Part shown: positions 38,519 to 46,928 of the stretch, piece after piece
How positions within the stretch are numbered: the first letter of the stretch is position 1
Layout of the letters: each line of letters starts with the position of its first letter
From: Archaeoglobaceae archaeon
Lineage (GTDB): Archaea > Halobacteriota > Archaeoglobi > Archaeoglobales > Archaeoglobaceae
Assembly (NCBI GenBank): GCA_025057895.1
Contig: JANXEF010000002.1
Coordinates: forward strand, 62,001 to 126,000
Reading direction: 5' to 3'
DNA length: 64,000 bases
Notes under the pieces: model-generated
Database searches by the model: none
Told to the model about the DNA's origin: nothing
The model's input: only the letters and a program-made list of their open reading frames with translations
Position numbers and translations under genes: made by a program

Positions 38519-39336
38519 CTCAATCCTATAAATAACATTCCTAATTCGTATAAAAGGATCATTGGAAAGGCTAGCATTGTTTGTGTGAAAATGTCAACTG
38601 TAGGTGTTGCAATTGCTGCGAGGATGAAAAAGAGGACGTAGGCATGTCTACGATAGTATTTCAGTGTTCTATATTGAATCAATCTATTTCGAACAAGAAA
38701 GAACATTACAACTGGAATTTCGAAGAAAAAACCAAATATTAAAATCATGAAAAGGACAAAAGTTACAAACTCTGAGAGGGAGTAGAGAGGAGTTACACCA
38801 TATGCAACTGTTATACCATGGAGAAATTTTATGACTAAACGAACGATAAAGAATCCGTAAAAGCAGCCAAGGATGAAGAGAAGCAGCGAAGCTACTACAT
38901 AATATTTTGTGGAAACTTTAAGCCAACCTTTTGCTTTTAAAGCTTTTGATAGCAAAAATATGATGTATGGGATGGTTAAAGCTACACCAATGGCGAGTGA
39001 CATCTTGAGACTGAGAACTATTGCTTCCATTGGTGTTAAAACTACGGGACCTAAAAAGGATGTAGAAATTCTCGATAGCTTCTTCAATTCTTCTCGTATC
39101 AGTGTGGTATTATCTGTGCTGGTTATGTTTTCGGCAATCCTTTTAAGCTGTTCTGCAATCTTTTCAACATCTTCCTGACTCAATTGCTGATATGGAAACA
39201 TTTCATCGCATATGAAAGAGATCAATTTTGGTGAAAATGGAAAAAAAGAAATACTGGAGATTGCTATGATTGCGAAGATCTTTATCAGATTCTTTCTAAC
39301 ATCAACAAGAAAATTAGCCCAGTCTTTAGCCTCCAA
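38506..39336 (-). CDS. tatC: Sec-independent translocase protein TatC
   Basis: TatC is the core membrane receptor for twin-arginine signal peptides. The 276-residue product has six predicted membrane helices and, between the first two, an enlarged outer loop (about 45-100). Typical segments are LTPMEAIVLSLKMSL, FEIPVVMFFLV and TPTVDIFTQTMLAFPMILLYE. The start is a TTG preceded by GAGGTG at good spacing; no ATG occurs before residue 46, so the TTG is needed. TatA is not in the window. It lies 9 nt downstream of an MBL-fold gene. Confidence 0.9.
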   Translation of the reverse strand: MEAKDWANFLVDVRKNLIKIFAIIAISSISFFPFSPKLISFICDEMFPYQQLSQEDVEKIAEQLKRIAENITSTDNTTLIREELKKLSRISTSFLGPVVLTPMEAIVLSLKMSLAIGVALTIPYIIFLLSKALKAKGWLKVSTKYYVVASLLLFILGCFYGFFIVRLVIKFLHGITVAYGVTPLYSLSEFVTFVLFMILIFGFFFEIPVVMFFLVRNRLIQYRTLKYYRRHAYVLFFILAAIATPTVDIFTQTMLAFPMILLYELGMLFIGLSQRV

Positions 39337-39345
39337 AAGAACACC

Positions 39346-40266
39346 TCAAAGGCAGTACTTTTCCGATACGTACTGTTTTATTCCTCTTATTGTATTGTTG
39401 ATGAAGAAGTCTTCTCTTTTCTTTATGTCATCGTCGAGTAACTTGTAGTTTGAAAACTTAGAATCTTTTTCAATTAGATCTTTTTTTGCAATTTTAACGA
39501 TCTCCTCTTCGTTCTTTATTTCCTTCCTGCAAAGTATATCATATACTGTTGATACCCAAAGCTTTAACTGCTTTAAAGCTTTTTCACCAATTTCTATGCT
39601 ATCTCTTTTGAATCCAAAGTGCCCAAAACATAGTTTTTTACTCCCAAGAGCTATAAGCTCTTCGATAGAATTCACGGCAACTTCGTATTCGAACTTTGGT
39701 GGAGTAGCTGGGCGGAGATAGTAGTCATTTTTGAGAGGTAAATGAACTCCAAAAGCTTCGCCAACAAAAAGAAAATCGTTGTGGAGATAACTTTGATGAT
39801 GAGGAGCATGTCCTGGGCTTTCCAAGATTTCGACTTTCTTACCAGCAAATTCTATCTTACCTTCGTAAATTCTATTCTCTTCGATGCCACTTGGTTTTCC
39901 ATAAGTTTCAGCAATACTACCAAGAGTTTCGAGTGAAGCTTTCCACAGCTTTTCCGGATTAACTAGATGTTTTCTACCAGCTTTGTGGACTACCAAAGCT
40001 GCATCTGTAAATTGATTCAAGATCTCTGCAACTCCACCTGCGTGATCTAGATGGATGTGAGTTAGAAGTACGAATTCGACTTTTTTAATTTTCAAGAAAT
40101 TCAAAGCTTCTAGCAATTTCGGAATTGTTGATCTTGGGCCAACATCTATTAGCATTGCAAGATTCTCATTTTTGACTACCCAACAGCTTATGAACTTCCT
40201 AAAACCCTCGAGATTTTGTGGCAGATCCACGAGATAGAGGTTATCCGCAACTTCGATTATGTTCAT
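39346..40266 (-). CDS. MBL-fold metal-dependent hydrolase
   Basis: This 306-residue metallo-beta-lactamase-fold protein has the metal motif LTHIHLDHAGG at about residue 65, the GHAPHHQSYLH His, and an acidic VGEAFGVHLP. The C-terminal helical extension of about 90 residues is like glyoxalase II-related enzymes. The ATG at 40266 follows an upstream TTG reading of two more codons. The substrate is unknown. It is probably co-transcribed with tatC. Confidence 0.88.
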   Translation of the reverse strand: MNIIEVADNLYLVDLPQNLEGFRKFISCWVVKNENLAMLIDVGPRSTIPKLLEALNFLKIKKVEFVLLTHIHLDHAGGVAEILNQFTDAALVVHKAGRKHLVNPEKLWKASLETLGSIAETYGKPSGIEENRIYEGKIEFAGKKVEILESPGHAPHHQSYLHNDFLFVGEAFGVHLPLKNDYYLRPATPPKFEYEVAVNSIEELIALGSKKLCFGHFGFKRDSIEIGEKALKQLKLWVSTVYDILCRKEIKNEEEIVKIAKKDLIEKDSKFSNYKLLDDDIKKREDFFINNTIRGIKQYVSEKYCL

Positions 40267-40384
40267 GAGCAAAGTTTTTTGAGGGATTTAATATCTTTTT
40301 CTGTTCAACTTGTTTTTTAATCTTAATAATCTTCTTTTCTTGTACAAAGGACTATCGCTATATTCTCTCCCACTAACTAATCTC

Positions 40385-41815
40385 ATGGAATTCAATCCGT
40401 TTCAGAAGAGGTTTAGGAAAGGAAAAAGAAGAGTTGCACTTGTCTACCCAAACAGATACGTGGGAGGAATAGCGAACATCGGACTTCAGTTACTCTATGC
40501 TAAGATCAACGAGTTTGCTCACTGTGAAAGATTCTATTCCGACGTTTTTGATGGTCTAAGGAGTCTTGAGAGTGGAAGTAGACTAAATGAATTTGAGATA
40601 GCAATGTTCAGCTTACATTACGAAAAAGATTACTTCAAGGCATTGGAGATCATAAAGAGAAGCGGATTCAGAGGTATAAAGATTGCAGGCGGTCCCTGTG
40701 TGATGGAAAATCCGAGACCTTTGATGCCTTTTTTCGATGCTTTTTTTATAGGCGAAGCTGAAGATAGAGTAGAAGAAATAATAGAAGCTAGAAGTGTTGA
40801 AGAATTGAGTGATATAGATGGTATCTTCACAGGAAAGGAAGAGAAGGTTAAAAGAGTTTTTTGTAGAATTGAAAAACACATTGAAGATGAAATAATCGGA
40901 GAAGGGGCTTATGGAAAATGTTTCTTGATTGAGATAGGTCGTGGATGTGTAAGAAGATGCAGTTTTTGTCTTGTTCGGCAGATTTATTTTCCTCCACGTT
41001 GGAGAAATTTGGAAGATTTTCCCGAGATTAGAGGTGTTAATAAGGTTGCTTTAATAGCTCCCTCTCCCACAGACCATCCTCAATTCAAAGATATACTTCA
41101 GAAGTTTGTTGAAAGAGGATTCGAAATCTCTCCCTCCTCCTTGAGGGCAGATGCTGTGGATGAAGAACTCGTCGAAATCCTTAAAGCTGGAAAAGTTAAA
41201 ACTCTAACTTTAGCTCCAGAAACTTCTTCACCAAAGCTTTCTGAATTTTTAAAGAAAGAGATTAGCTTCGAAGATTTAAGAAATGCTGTTGAAATTTCTG
41301 CAAAAGCGTTTGAAAAGCTTAAACTTTATTATTTGATCGGTATTCCTGGAGAACTCGAAGAGGATGTGAAAAAGATCGTTGAAGATGTAGTTTTTTTAAA
41401 GAAATTCATTCAGAGAGTTGAAATATCTGTGAATCCTCTCGTTCCAAAACCTCATACACCATTACAGTGGATTCCCTTTGCAAAAATCCCTGAATTAAAA
41501 AGAAAAATATCTCTGCTATTCGAAGAATGTAAGAAGCATGGAATTGAAGTATCTTTACCCAATTTGAGGGAATTCGTAATTCAAAGTATTCTTGCTCGCG
41601 GGGATGAGAGTTTGTCAGAAATGGTAGCTGGAAATAGGAATTACAGAGAATACTTGCATTTTCTTAAAGGTTATAGATTAGAAGAAGCTCTGCCTTGGGA
41701 CTTTATCGATCACGGTTATAAAAAATCGAAATTGCTCTCGGAATTCCTAGAACTCGTTGAAATATTGGACAAATCTTATAAATCGATGGGAGATAAGATC
41801 TTCAGGGGCCGGTAG
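40385..41815 (+). CDS. B12-binding-domain-like radical SAM protein; stop codon inside tRNA-Lys
   Basis: The 476-residue protein has an N-terminal cobalamin-binding-like Rossmann region (RVALVYPNRYVGGIANIGLQ; IKIAGGPCVMENP) and a radical SAM core with IGRGCVRRCSFC (CX3CX2C). Later LTLAPETSSPKL and YYLIGIPGELEEDV are typical. The reaction is unknown. The ATG at 40385 is preferred; an upstream TTG would add 25 residues. Its last codons and TAG stop (41813-41815) are made of the first 10 nt of the tRNA-Lys gene on the same strand. Confidence 0.86.
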   Translation: MEFNPFQKRFRKGKRRVALVYPNRYVGGIANIGLQLLYAKINEFAHCERFYSDVFDGLRSLESGSRLNEFEIAMFSLHYEKDYFKALEIIKRSGFRGIKIAGGPCVMENPRPLMPFFDAFFIGEAEDRVEEIIEARSVEELSDIDGIFTGKEEKVKRVFCRIEKHIEDEIIGEGAYGKCFLIEIGRGCVRRCSFCLVRQIYFPPRWRNLEDFPEIRGVNKVALIAPSPTDHPQFKDILQKFVERGFEISPSSLRADAVDEELVEILKAGKVKTLTLAPETSSPKLSEFLKKEISFEDLRNAVEISAKAFEKLKLYYLIGIPGELEEDVKKIVEDVVFLKKFIQRVEISVNPLVPKPHTPLQWIPFAKIPELKRKISLLFEECKKHGIEVSLPNLREFVIQSILARGDESLSEMVAGNRNYREYLHFLKGYRLEEALPWDFIDHGYKKSKLLSEFLELVEILDKSYKSMGDKIFRGR

Positions 41816-41879
41816 CTTAGCCAGGTAGAGCGCGGGACTCTTAATCCCGCAGCCGTGGGTTCAAATCCCTCCCGGCCCG
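41806..41879 (+). tRNA. tRNA-Lys (anticodon CTT)
   Basis: The acceptor stem pairs GGGCCGG (41806-41812) with CCGGCCC (41872-41878), followed by discriminator G. The D arm is GCTTAGCCAGGTAGAGC. The anticodon stem CGGGA/TCCCG encloses CTCTTAA, giving anticodon CTT. The T loop is TTCAAAT. The T stem GTGGG/CCCTC has one T-T mismatch. CCA is not encoded. No intron is seen. The 5' end overlaps the preceding protein gene by 10 nt. Confidence 0.95.
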
Positions 41880-41935
41880 GTTTATAACAGTTTTGAATAC
41901 TTTTAAAATCCTTATTGAAATTTTAGTTGAAATTC

Positions 41936-41950
41936 CGGTCAACCTGACCG
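41936..41950. promoter_or_regulatory. Perfect inverted repeat CGGTCA-ACC-TGACCG upstream of aglB
   Basis: A 6-bp perfect inverted repeat with a 3-nt spacer lies just upstream of the aglB TATA box. Its G+C-rich arms stand out in an AT-rich gap. It could be an operator of aglB, or a hairpin at the end of the tRNA transcript. Confidence 0.4.
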
Positions 41951-41954
41951 CAAA

Positions 41955-41965
41955 ATCTATAAATT
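41955..41965 (+). promoter_or_regulatory. TATA box of aglB
   Basis: ATCTATAAATT is centred about 24 nt before the aglB ATG, consistent with a leaderless transcript. Confidence 0.55.
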
Positions 41966-41983
41966 GCACAAAATCCTTAGAAT

Positions 41984-44485
41984 ATGCGGTTGAGTAAGAA
42001 TATCCATCTGTTGTTGTTACTAATTCCTATAATTCTGGCAATCAAGATTAGAATCCTGAACCCATGGGATGGGGTTTTCACTTTTACTGTTAGATTGAGT
42101 GAAAATGATCCTTGGTATTATTATAGACTCATCGAGAACTGCATTCATAACTTCCCCTCTAGGATTTGGTTCGATTCAATGACACAATATCCTTATGGCA
42201 CTTATACTCATTATGGTCCATTTCTCGTCTATCTAAGCTCAATTATTGCAATTCTGAGTGGATCAACTAGCGGAGAGGCTTTGAGAAGTATTATTGTTTT
42301 CATTCCAGCAGTTGGCGGAATTCTAACTATTTTTGCTATTTTCTTCCTCTCAAAGAATGCTTTTGGGGATAAAGCAGCTTTGATCTCAGCTTTTCTTATA
42401 TCTATAATTCCTGGACAGTTTTTACACAGAAGTATGCTTAGTTTCAACGACCACCACGTGTGGGAAGTTTTTTGGATGTGTCTCTCTCTCTCATTTTTCA
42501 TTCTACTCATAAAGGGGGAATGGAATAGAAAGAGCATCTTTTGCGCAATACTTGGTGGAATAAGTTTTGGAATGTACATACTTACCTGGGCAGCTGGATT
42601 TACTTTTGGTCTTTTAATAGTTGGTACTTTCTTCTTGGCACTCTTGTTCAGGATAAGGGTTCTAGAAAATACTTTCAAGTTGACAGTAATTTATTTTGTT
42701 TTTGCAATTCTAGTTTACCTTCCATTTGCATTCAACGCTCCGAGCAATCCGGTACTTTATTCTCCGATGCAGCTCGTGATGTTAATCTTTTATACTATTG
42801 CTACTATTTTTCTTTGGCAGTTCGATGTCAAATTTGATAAGCTGAGGAAATACTTGAGGGTTGGAAAAGAAACTATACTTTTTTTAATTGCAATCCTTGG
42901 GTTAATCGTAATCTCTACCATTTTTCCAGAATTCTCAATCACAATCGGAACTGTAACTGGATACTTACAGCCAAGAGGAGGAGCGCTTACTATTGGAGAA
43001 GTTTATCCATTCTTCACTCAGGGAGGGGGTTTTACTCTTGCACCAGCGTTTTACCACTTTGGTATAGCCTTCTTCTTTGCAGTTCCAATGATGTTATATT
43101 TTGTTTACAGGGTTTACCAAAAAAAAGATCTTAAAGATTTTGCAATGTTACTATGGGCAATCACTCTTTTCATTGCTCTCTGTGGACAGAATAGATTTGC
43201 TTACTACTTTGCGGCAGTTTCTGCAATCTTTGCTGGTTTAGCTTTGGATAGATTATTCGAAATTTTACATGTCTATCGAGCATTTTCCAGAGAGAAGAGG
43301 GGTTTAAACCCGTTTAGAATTGTATTTGCGGTACTTCTAGCTTTCATACTCTTTTATCCAACCTACTCATTAGCAGAAGCGCAGAGTCATGGAGTTGGAG
43401 CTTTGAACAAGCAATGGTTCGATTCGATGGTTTGGCTTAGAAATAATACTCCTGACAATGGTTTTGAAGAGTATTATCATAGGCTTTACACTCCAAACAA
43501 AGCTGGAGAGACTTATCCTTATCCATTTGAAACGTATGGAGTAATAAGCTGGTGGGATTATGGACACTGGATCCTAGCTATAGGTAAGAGGATGGCAATA
43601 GCGAATCCATTCCAACAGGGAATTGGAAATTTTTATGATGAAGTTCCTGGTGCTGCGCCTTTTTTTGTTTCGAGAAATGAAAGTTATGCGGAAAAAGTTG
43701 CTGAGAAGTTGAATGTCCGTTATGTGGTCAGTGATATAGAAATGGCAACAGGAAAGTTTTACGCAATGGCAACTTGGGCTGAAGGCGATTTGCCTTTGGC
43801 TGAAAAATATTACGACGGAATTCTCTATTTAACTCCTCAAGGAAATCTTGGAATTGGCTACATGGTTCCTCCAAACTCTTTTGGGCTTTCGAGAATTCCG
43901 AGTAAACTCTACTATGAGACAATGGAGGCAAGACTTCACATCTATGACGGCTCAGGATTAAGTCATTACAGGTTGATCTACGAAAGTGAACCAAGTGATG
44001 AGTGGAGGTTTTACACAAATCTACTCCAGCAATCAAATCCCATTGAGATTGCAGTTTACGAAACTATTCAAAGAGCAAGGTATGGCATTTCGCCAAGTTT
44101 TACCGCGAGTGAAATTTTCATAAAGTTTGTTTATAAAAACCTTTACGAGAAGGAGTTCGGAATTCCAATTGATCTGAACGCTACGGGATACGTCAAAATC
44201 TTTGAAAGGGTGGAAGGAGTAATGGTGAGGGGTAAAGCAAATTCAGAGTTCGTGGAAGTCAGTACAAAGATAAAAACTAATCAAGGAAGAATTTTCGAAT
44301 ATTACCAGAGATTAAGGGTAGAGAATGGGGAATTCATAGCGATATTACCCTATTCTCATGATTCGGTCTATCCAGTGGTTCCAGTAACTCCTTATAAGTT
44401 CAAAAGTGGTGAAGTTTTGAAAGAGCTCAAGGTCACCGAGATACAAGTCATCAAGGGTGAAGTGGTTGAGCTAGATCTTCTTTAA
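41984..44485 (+). CDS. aglB: Archaeal oligosaccharyltransferase AglB (STT3 family)
   Basis: AglB transfers the lipid-linked glycan to Asn in N-X-S/T sequons of exported proteins. The 833-residue product begins with about 13 membrane helices (residues 5-460). The outer domain contains the hallmark WWDYGHW (about residue 523). Catalytic acidic loops are present: ENDPWYYYR near residue 42 and FNDHHVWEVFW near 155. Archaellins FlaB1 and FlaB2 in this window have many sequons and are likely substrates. The downstream radical SAM gene follows by 21 nt. Confidence 0.95.
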   Translation: MRLSKNIHLLLLLIPIILAIKIRILNPWDGVFTFTVRLSENDPWYYYRLIENCIHNFPSRIWFDSMTQYPYGTYTHYGPFLVYLSSIIAILSGSTSGEALRSIIVFIPAVGGILTIFAIFFLSKNAFGDKAALISAFLISIIPGQFLHRSMLSFNDHHVWEVFWMCLSLSFFILLIKGEWNRKSIFCAILGGISFGMYILTWAAGFTFGLLIVGTFFLALLFRIRVLENTFKLTVIYFVFAILVYLPFAFNAPSNPVLYSPMQLVMLIFYTIATIFLWQFDVKFDKLRKYLRVGKETILFLIAILGLIVISTIFPEFSITIGTVTGYLQPRGGALTIGEVYPFFTQGGGFTLAPAFYHFGIAFFFAVPMMLYFVYRVYQKKDLKDFAMLLWAITLFIALCGQNRFAYYFAAVSAIFAGLALDRLFEILHVYRAFSREKRGLNPFRIVFAVLLAFILFYPTYSLAEAQSHGVGALNKQWFDSMVWLRNNTPDNGFEEYYHRLYTPNKAGETYPYPFETYGVISWWDYGHWILAIGKRMAIANPFQQGIGNFYDEVPGAAPFFVSRNESYAEKVAEKLNVRYVVSDIEMATGKFYAMATWAEGDLPLAEKYYDGILYLTPQGNLGIGYMVPPNSFGLSRIPSKLYYETMEARLHIYDGSGLSHYRLIYESEPSDEWRFYTNLLQQSNPIEIAVYETIQRARYGISPSFTASEIFIKFVYKNLYEKEFGIPIDLNATGYVKIFERVEGVMVRGKANSEFVEVSTKIKTNQGRIFEYYQRLRVENGEFIAILPYSHDSVYPVVPVTPYKFKSGEVLKELKVTEIQVIKGEVVELDLL

Positions 44486-44506
44486 TTTTTGAGCCTTTAG
44501 TACATC

Positions 44507-45532
44507 ATGCTCTATATTCTCTTTCTAACTACGAGGTGCAATTCGAATTGCAGATATTGCGGAGGGTTCGATGAAGATTTAATGCCATGTAAAATTCAAT
44601 ATGAGCTTGAAGATTTGAAAGAATTTTTAAGAAAAGATCAAAAAACATCAATTGCATTTTATGGTGGAGAACCTTTGCTTGAAAGTGAAAGAATGAAGGA
44701 AATAATGGATATGATTTCAGCAAAACATTATATCCTCCAGACCAATGGATTGCTCCTTCACGAAATTGAAGATAGATACTTGAAAAAGTTTTCTACGATT
44801 CTTGTTTCCTTAGATGGAAGGGAAGAAGTCCACAATTTTTACAGAGGTAATTACGAGGTTGTTCTAAGGAACGTGAGAAGAATCAGAGATTACAAAGGAG
44901 AAATCATTGCGAGGATGACTGCAAGTCAAGAAACAGATATATATGAGGATGTGATGAGTCTTTTATCTTTGAATACCTTTACCCATGTTCATTGGCAGAT
45001 AGATGCCGTATGGAGCAGGGAAAATACATGGAGAAACTTCGAAAAATGGGTGGAAGAATATAACAAGAAGATAAGAAGACTTGTGAAGTTTTGGGTTTCA
45101 GAAATGCTGAAGAAGAGGATCCATGGAATAGTTCCATTTCTTGGTGTTGCTACTGCAATCTTTAAGAGATTTAAAAACTTTCCCTGTTCTTCTGGTTTTG
45201 AATCCTTTGCTATAACAACAGAAGGTAGAATCTTAGCATGTCCTGTTTGTCCAGAATTCGATTGGAACCATTTGGGTAACATAAAGGACGGGATAAATAA
45301 GAGGATTGATATTTCAGACCCATGTCCAAATTGCCGTTATTTCAGCTTTTGTGGTGGTAGATGTCTCTTTTTCAACAAGGAGAGACTGTGGGGAGATAAA
45401 GGTTTTAAACTCGTTTGTTCAACAGTAAAAAATCTGGTTGACTCAATCTTGAGATATAGAGGCATTTTAGAGAGATTTAAGGATGAGATAAGATATCCAA
45501 AATTTTTGAATACAACCGAGATCATTCCTTAG
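44507..45532 (+). CDS. SPASM-domain radical SAM enzyme (AF1577-type, putative peptide modification)
   Basis: The 341-residue protein has a radical SAM core (TTRCNSNCRYCGG, CX3CX2C at residues about 10-18), FYGGEPLLE and LVSLDGREEVHNFYRG. A C-terminal SPASM-like Cys-rich region follows (CPVCPEF, then DPCPNCRYFSFCGGRC). It fits the family I know as the AF1577-type putative peptide-modifying enzymes. No precursor-peptide gene was found beside it. It follows aglB by 21 nt and may be co-transcribed. The target is unknown. Confidence 0.85.
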   Translation: MLYILFLTTRCNSNCRYCGGFDEDLMPCKIQYELEDLKEFLRKDQKTSIAFYGGEPLLESERMKEIMDMISAKHYILQTNGLLLHEIEDRYLKKFSTILVSLDGREEVHNFYRGNYEVVLRNVRRIRDYKGEIIARMTASQETDIYEDVMSLLSLNTFTHVHWQIDAVWSRENTWRNFEKWVEEYNKKIRRLVKFWVSEMLKKRIHGIVPFLGVATAIFKRFKNFPCSSGFESFAITTEGRILACPVCPEFDWNHLGNIKDGINKRIDISDPCPNCRYFSFCGGRCLFFNKERLWGDKGFKLVCSTVKNLVDSILRYRGILERFKDEIRYPKFLNTTEIIP

Positions 45533-45833
45533 TTTTCTTTTTTAGCAAAGAAGGCAAATGAATCACGTATCTACCATCTTCTTCAAGCGCAATTATTATT
45601 TCATCTCTTTCAAAAAGCTTTTCGAGGTTGATCTCATATTGTCCTGGAGATATTATGCGAATACTCTCAATTCCAAAGCGAGCGAACTCTTTTTTAATTT
45701 CTTCGACTTCTTTTCTCTCTTTTCTCTCTTTAGGAATATATAAAAATTTGTTATTTCCGCATTCACATCCTTGAAGCAATCGCATGTCTCCATCTACATA
45801 TATTTTACCACATTTGGTGCAACGATGGGGCAT
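45522..45833 (-). CDS. Zn-ribbon protein (COG3364-type)
   Basis: The 103-residue protein has an N-terminal zinc ribbon with CTKCGKIYVDG and GCECGNNKFLY, a charged linker, and a small C-terminal alpha/beta domain (IRIISPGQYEINLEKLFERD). It belongs to an archaeal three-gene cluster with the DUF2073 protein and the Era-like GTPase. A translation or ribosome role has been guessed for the cluster; nothing in the sequence proves it. It overlaps the convergent radical SAM gene by 11 nt. Confidence 0.82.
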   Translation of the reverse strand: MPHRCTKCGKIYVDGDMRLLQGCECGNNKFLYIPKERKERKEVEEIKKEFARFGIESIRIISPGQYEINLEKLFERDEIIIALEEDGRYVIHLPSLLKKKTKE

Positions 45834-45834
45834 A

Positions 45835-46176
45835 TCAGGTAATTAGAGCTTTGATCAAATCTTCTTGCTTTTCAATCGTCTTTAATCTATTAGCTGGTCC
45901 TATTATCGTTAGCCTTCCATGTTTTTTACCAAGAATTTTGGAGATGAGAGATTTCTCTCTCTGTGGATAACTCTCTAGTTCTATTCCAACGAATTTCTCG
46001 TGATCGATTTCAAGCATAGTAAATTCTATCAGCTTTGCCTCCTCTTCTGGAGTTAAACCACTCTCAAGAACGACAATTTTTCCTTCTTTGACATTATCTA
46101 GGATCATCCTTATTTTCTCCATTGAACCCATCTTGTTTAACTTCTCTTTAGATATCAGATTGACTTGAACACCCAT
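45835..46176 (-). CDS. DUF2073 family protein
   Basis: This 113-residue protein matches DUF2073 (COG3365-type). Visible segments are VQVNLISKEKLNKMGSMEKI, GKIVVLESGLTPEEEAKLIE and the C-terminal RLTIIGPANRLKTIE. No catalytic motif is evident. A GGGTGATTTAC site precedes the ATG, which lies just after the GTPase stop; its own stop lies 1 nt before the Zn-ribbon start. Gene coupling implies a role with that GTPase. Confidence 0.85.
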   Translation of the reverse strand: MGVQVNLISKEKLNKMGSMEKIRMILDNVKEGKIVVLESGLTPEEEAKLIEFTMLEIDHEKFVGIELESYPQREKSLISKILGKKHGRLTIIGPANRLKTIEKQEDLIKALIT

Positions 46177-46181
46177 GTAAA

Positions 46182-46817
46182 TCACCCGAACTTTTCAGCC
46201 ATTGCTTTGTAAAGAGAATCCAAATTTATTCCTTTTAAAGCCGAAATTGGAACTACTTGGTGCTGTGGAAAAGCAGATTTTATTCTTGCGGGTGAAGCAG
46301 TTGGTAAATCGATTTTGTTTGCGACTATTATCAATGGCAACTTTCTAGCTTCGATGTTTCCAACTATAGTTACGTTTACTTGAGTAAAAGGATCCTCTGT
46401 AGCGTCCATGACAAGAAGAATTCCATCGAGATCATCAAGCCACTTTATTGCCTCGATGACACCTTCTGTAGCTTCTTTAGCTCTTCTTTTTGCTTCCTCC
46501 TCACTTAAACCATATTTGAGGAAATCGTGAAAATCGACTTTCGCAGCTATTCCAGGTGTATCGACTACGTCGATGGTTATGCTTTTTCCATCAACTTGGA
46601 TCTTAACACCTTCTCTTAATTTCACTCTCCTCGTTTCGTGTGGGATTTCACTTGGAGTTCCTATTATCTCTCCAATCCAATCACGGAGAATTCTATTTGC
46701 AAGAGTAGTTTTTCCAGCATTTGGAGGACCATAGATTCCAATTTTAAGCTTATCTTTTCTAAGAAAAATTTTATAGAGGAATCTGAGCTTTTTTTTCAGA
46801 GCAGATAGGATACCCAT
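46182..46817 (-). CDS. Era-like GTP-binding protein
   Basis: This 211-residue single-domain GTPase has G1 GPPNAGKTT, a G2-type Thr in HETRRVKL, G3 VDTPG, G4 NKIDLP and G5-like ISALKG. A basic N-terminus ([17 protein letters not shown]) may contact RNA or membrane. It is the first gene of the GTPase-DUF2073-Zn-ribbon operon and is divergent from TIP49. The cellular role is unknown; related cluster genes occur widely in Euryarchaeota. Confidence 0.9.
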   Translation of the reverse strand: MGILSALKKKLRFLYKIFLRKDKLKIGIYGPPNAGKTTLANRILRDWIGEIIGTPSEIPHETRRVKLREGVKIQVDGKSITIDVVDTPGIAAKVDFHDFLKYGLSEEEAKRRAKEATEGVIEAIKWLDDLDGILLVMDATEDPFTQVNVTIVGNIEARKLPLIIVANKIDLPTASPARIKSAFPQHQVVPISALKGINLDSLYKAMAEKFG

Positions 46818-46898
46818 TTAAACACCTCATGTCTCATGATCTTTTGATAATTAAGGCTATTAAAATTTATCTCTTCCTCCGCCCTCATTGGCGATCAA

Positions 46899-46908
46899 GA
46901 TATATAGC
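46899..46908 (+). promoter_or_regulatory. TATA box of the TIP49 gene
   Basis: AGATATATAG is centred about 25 nt before the ATG at 46929; leaderless arrangement. Confidence 0.55.
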
Positions 46909-46928
46909 AGTTCCATGACTGATTTCTG

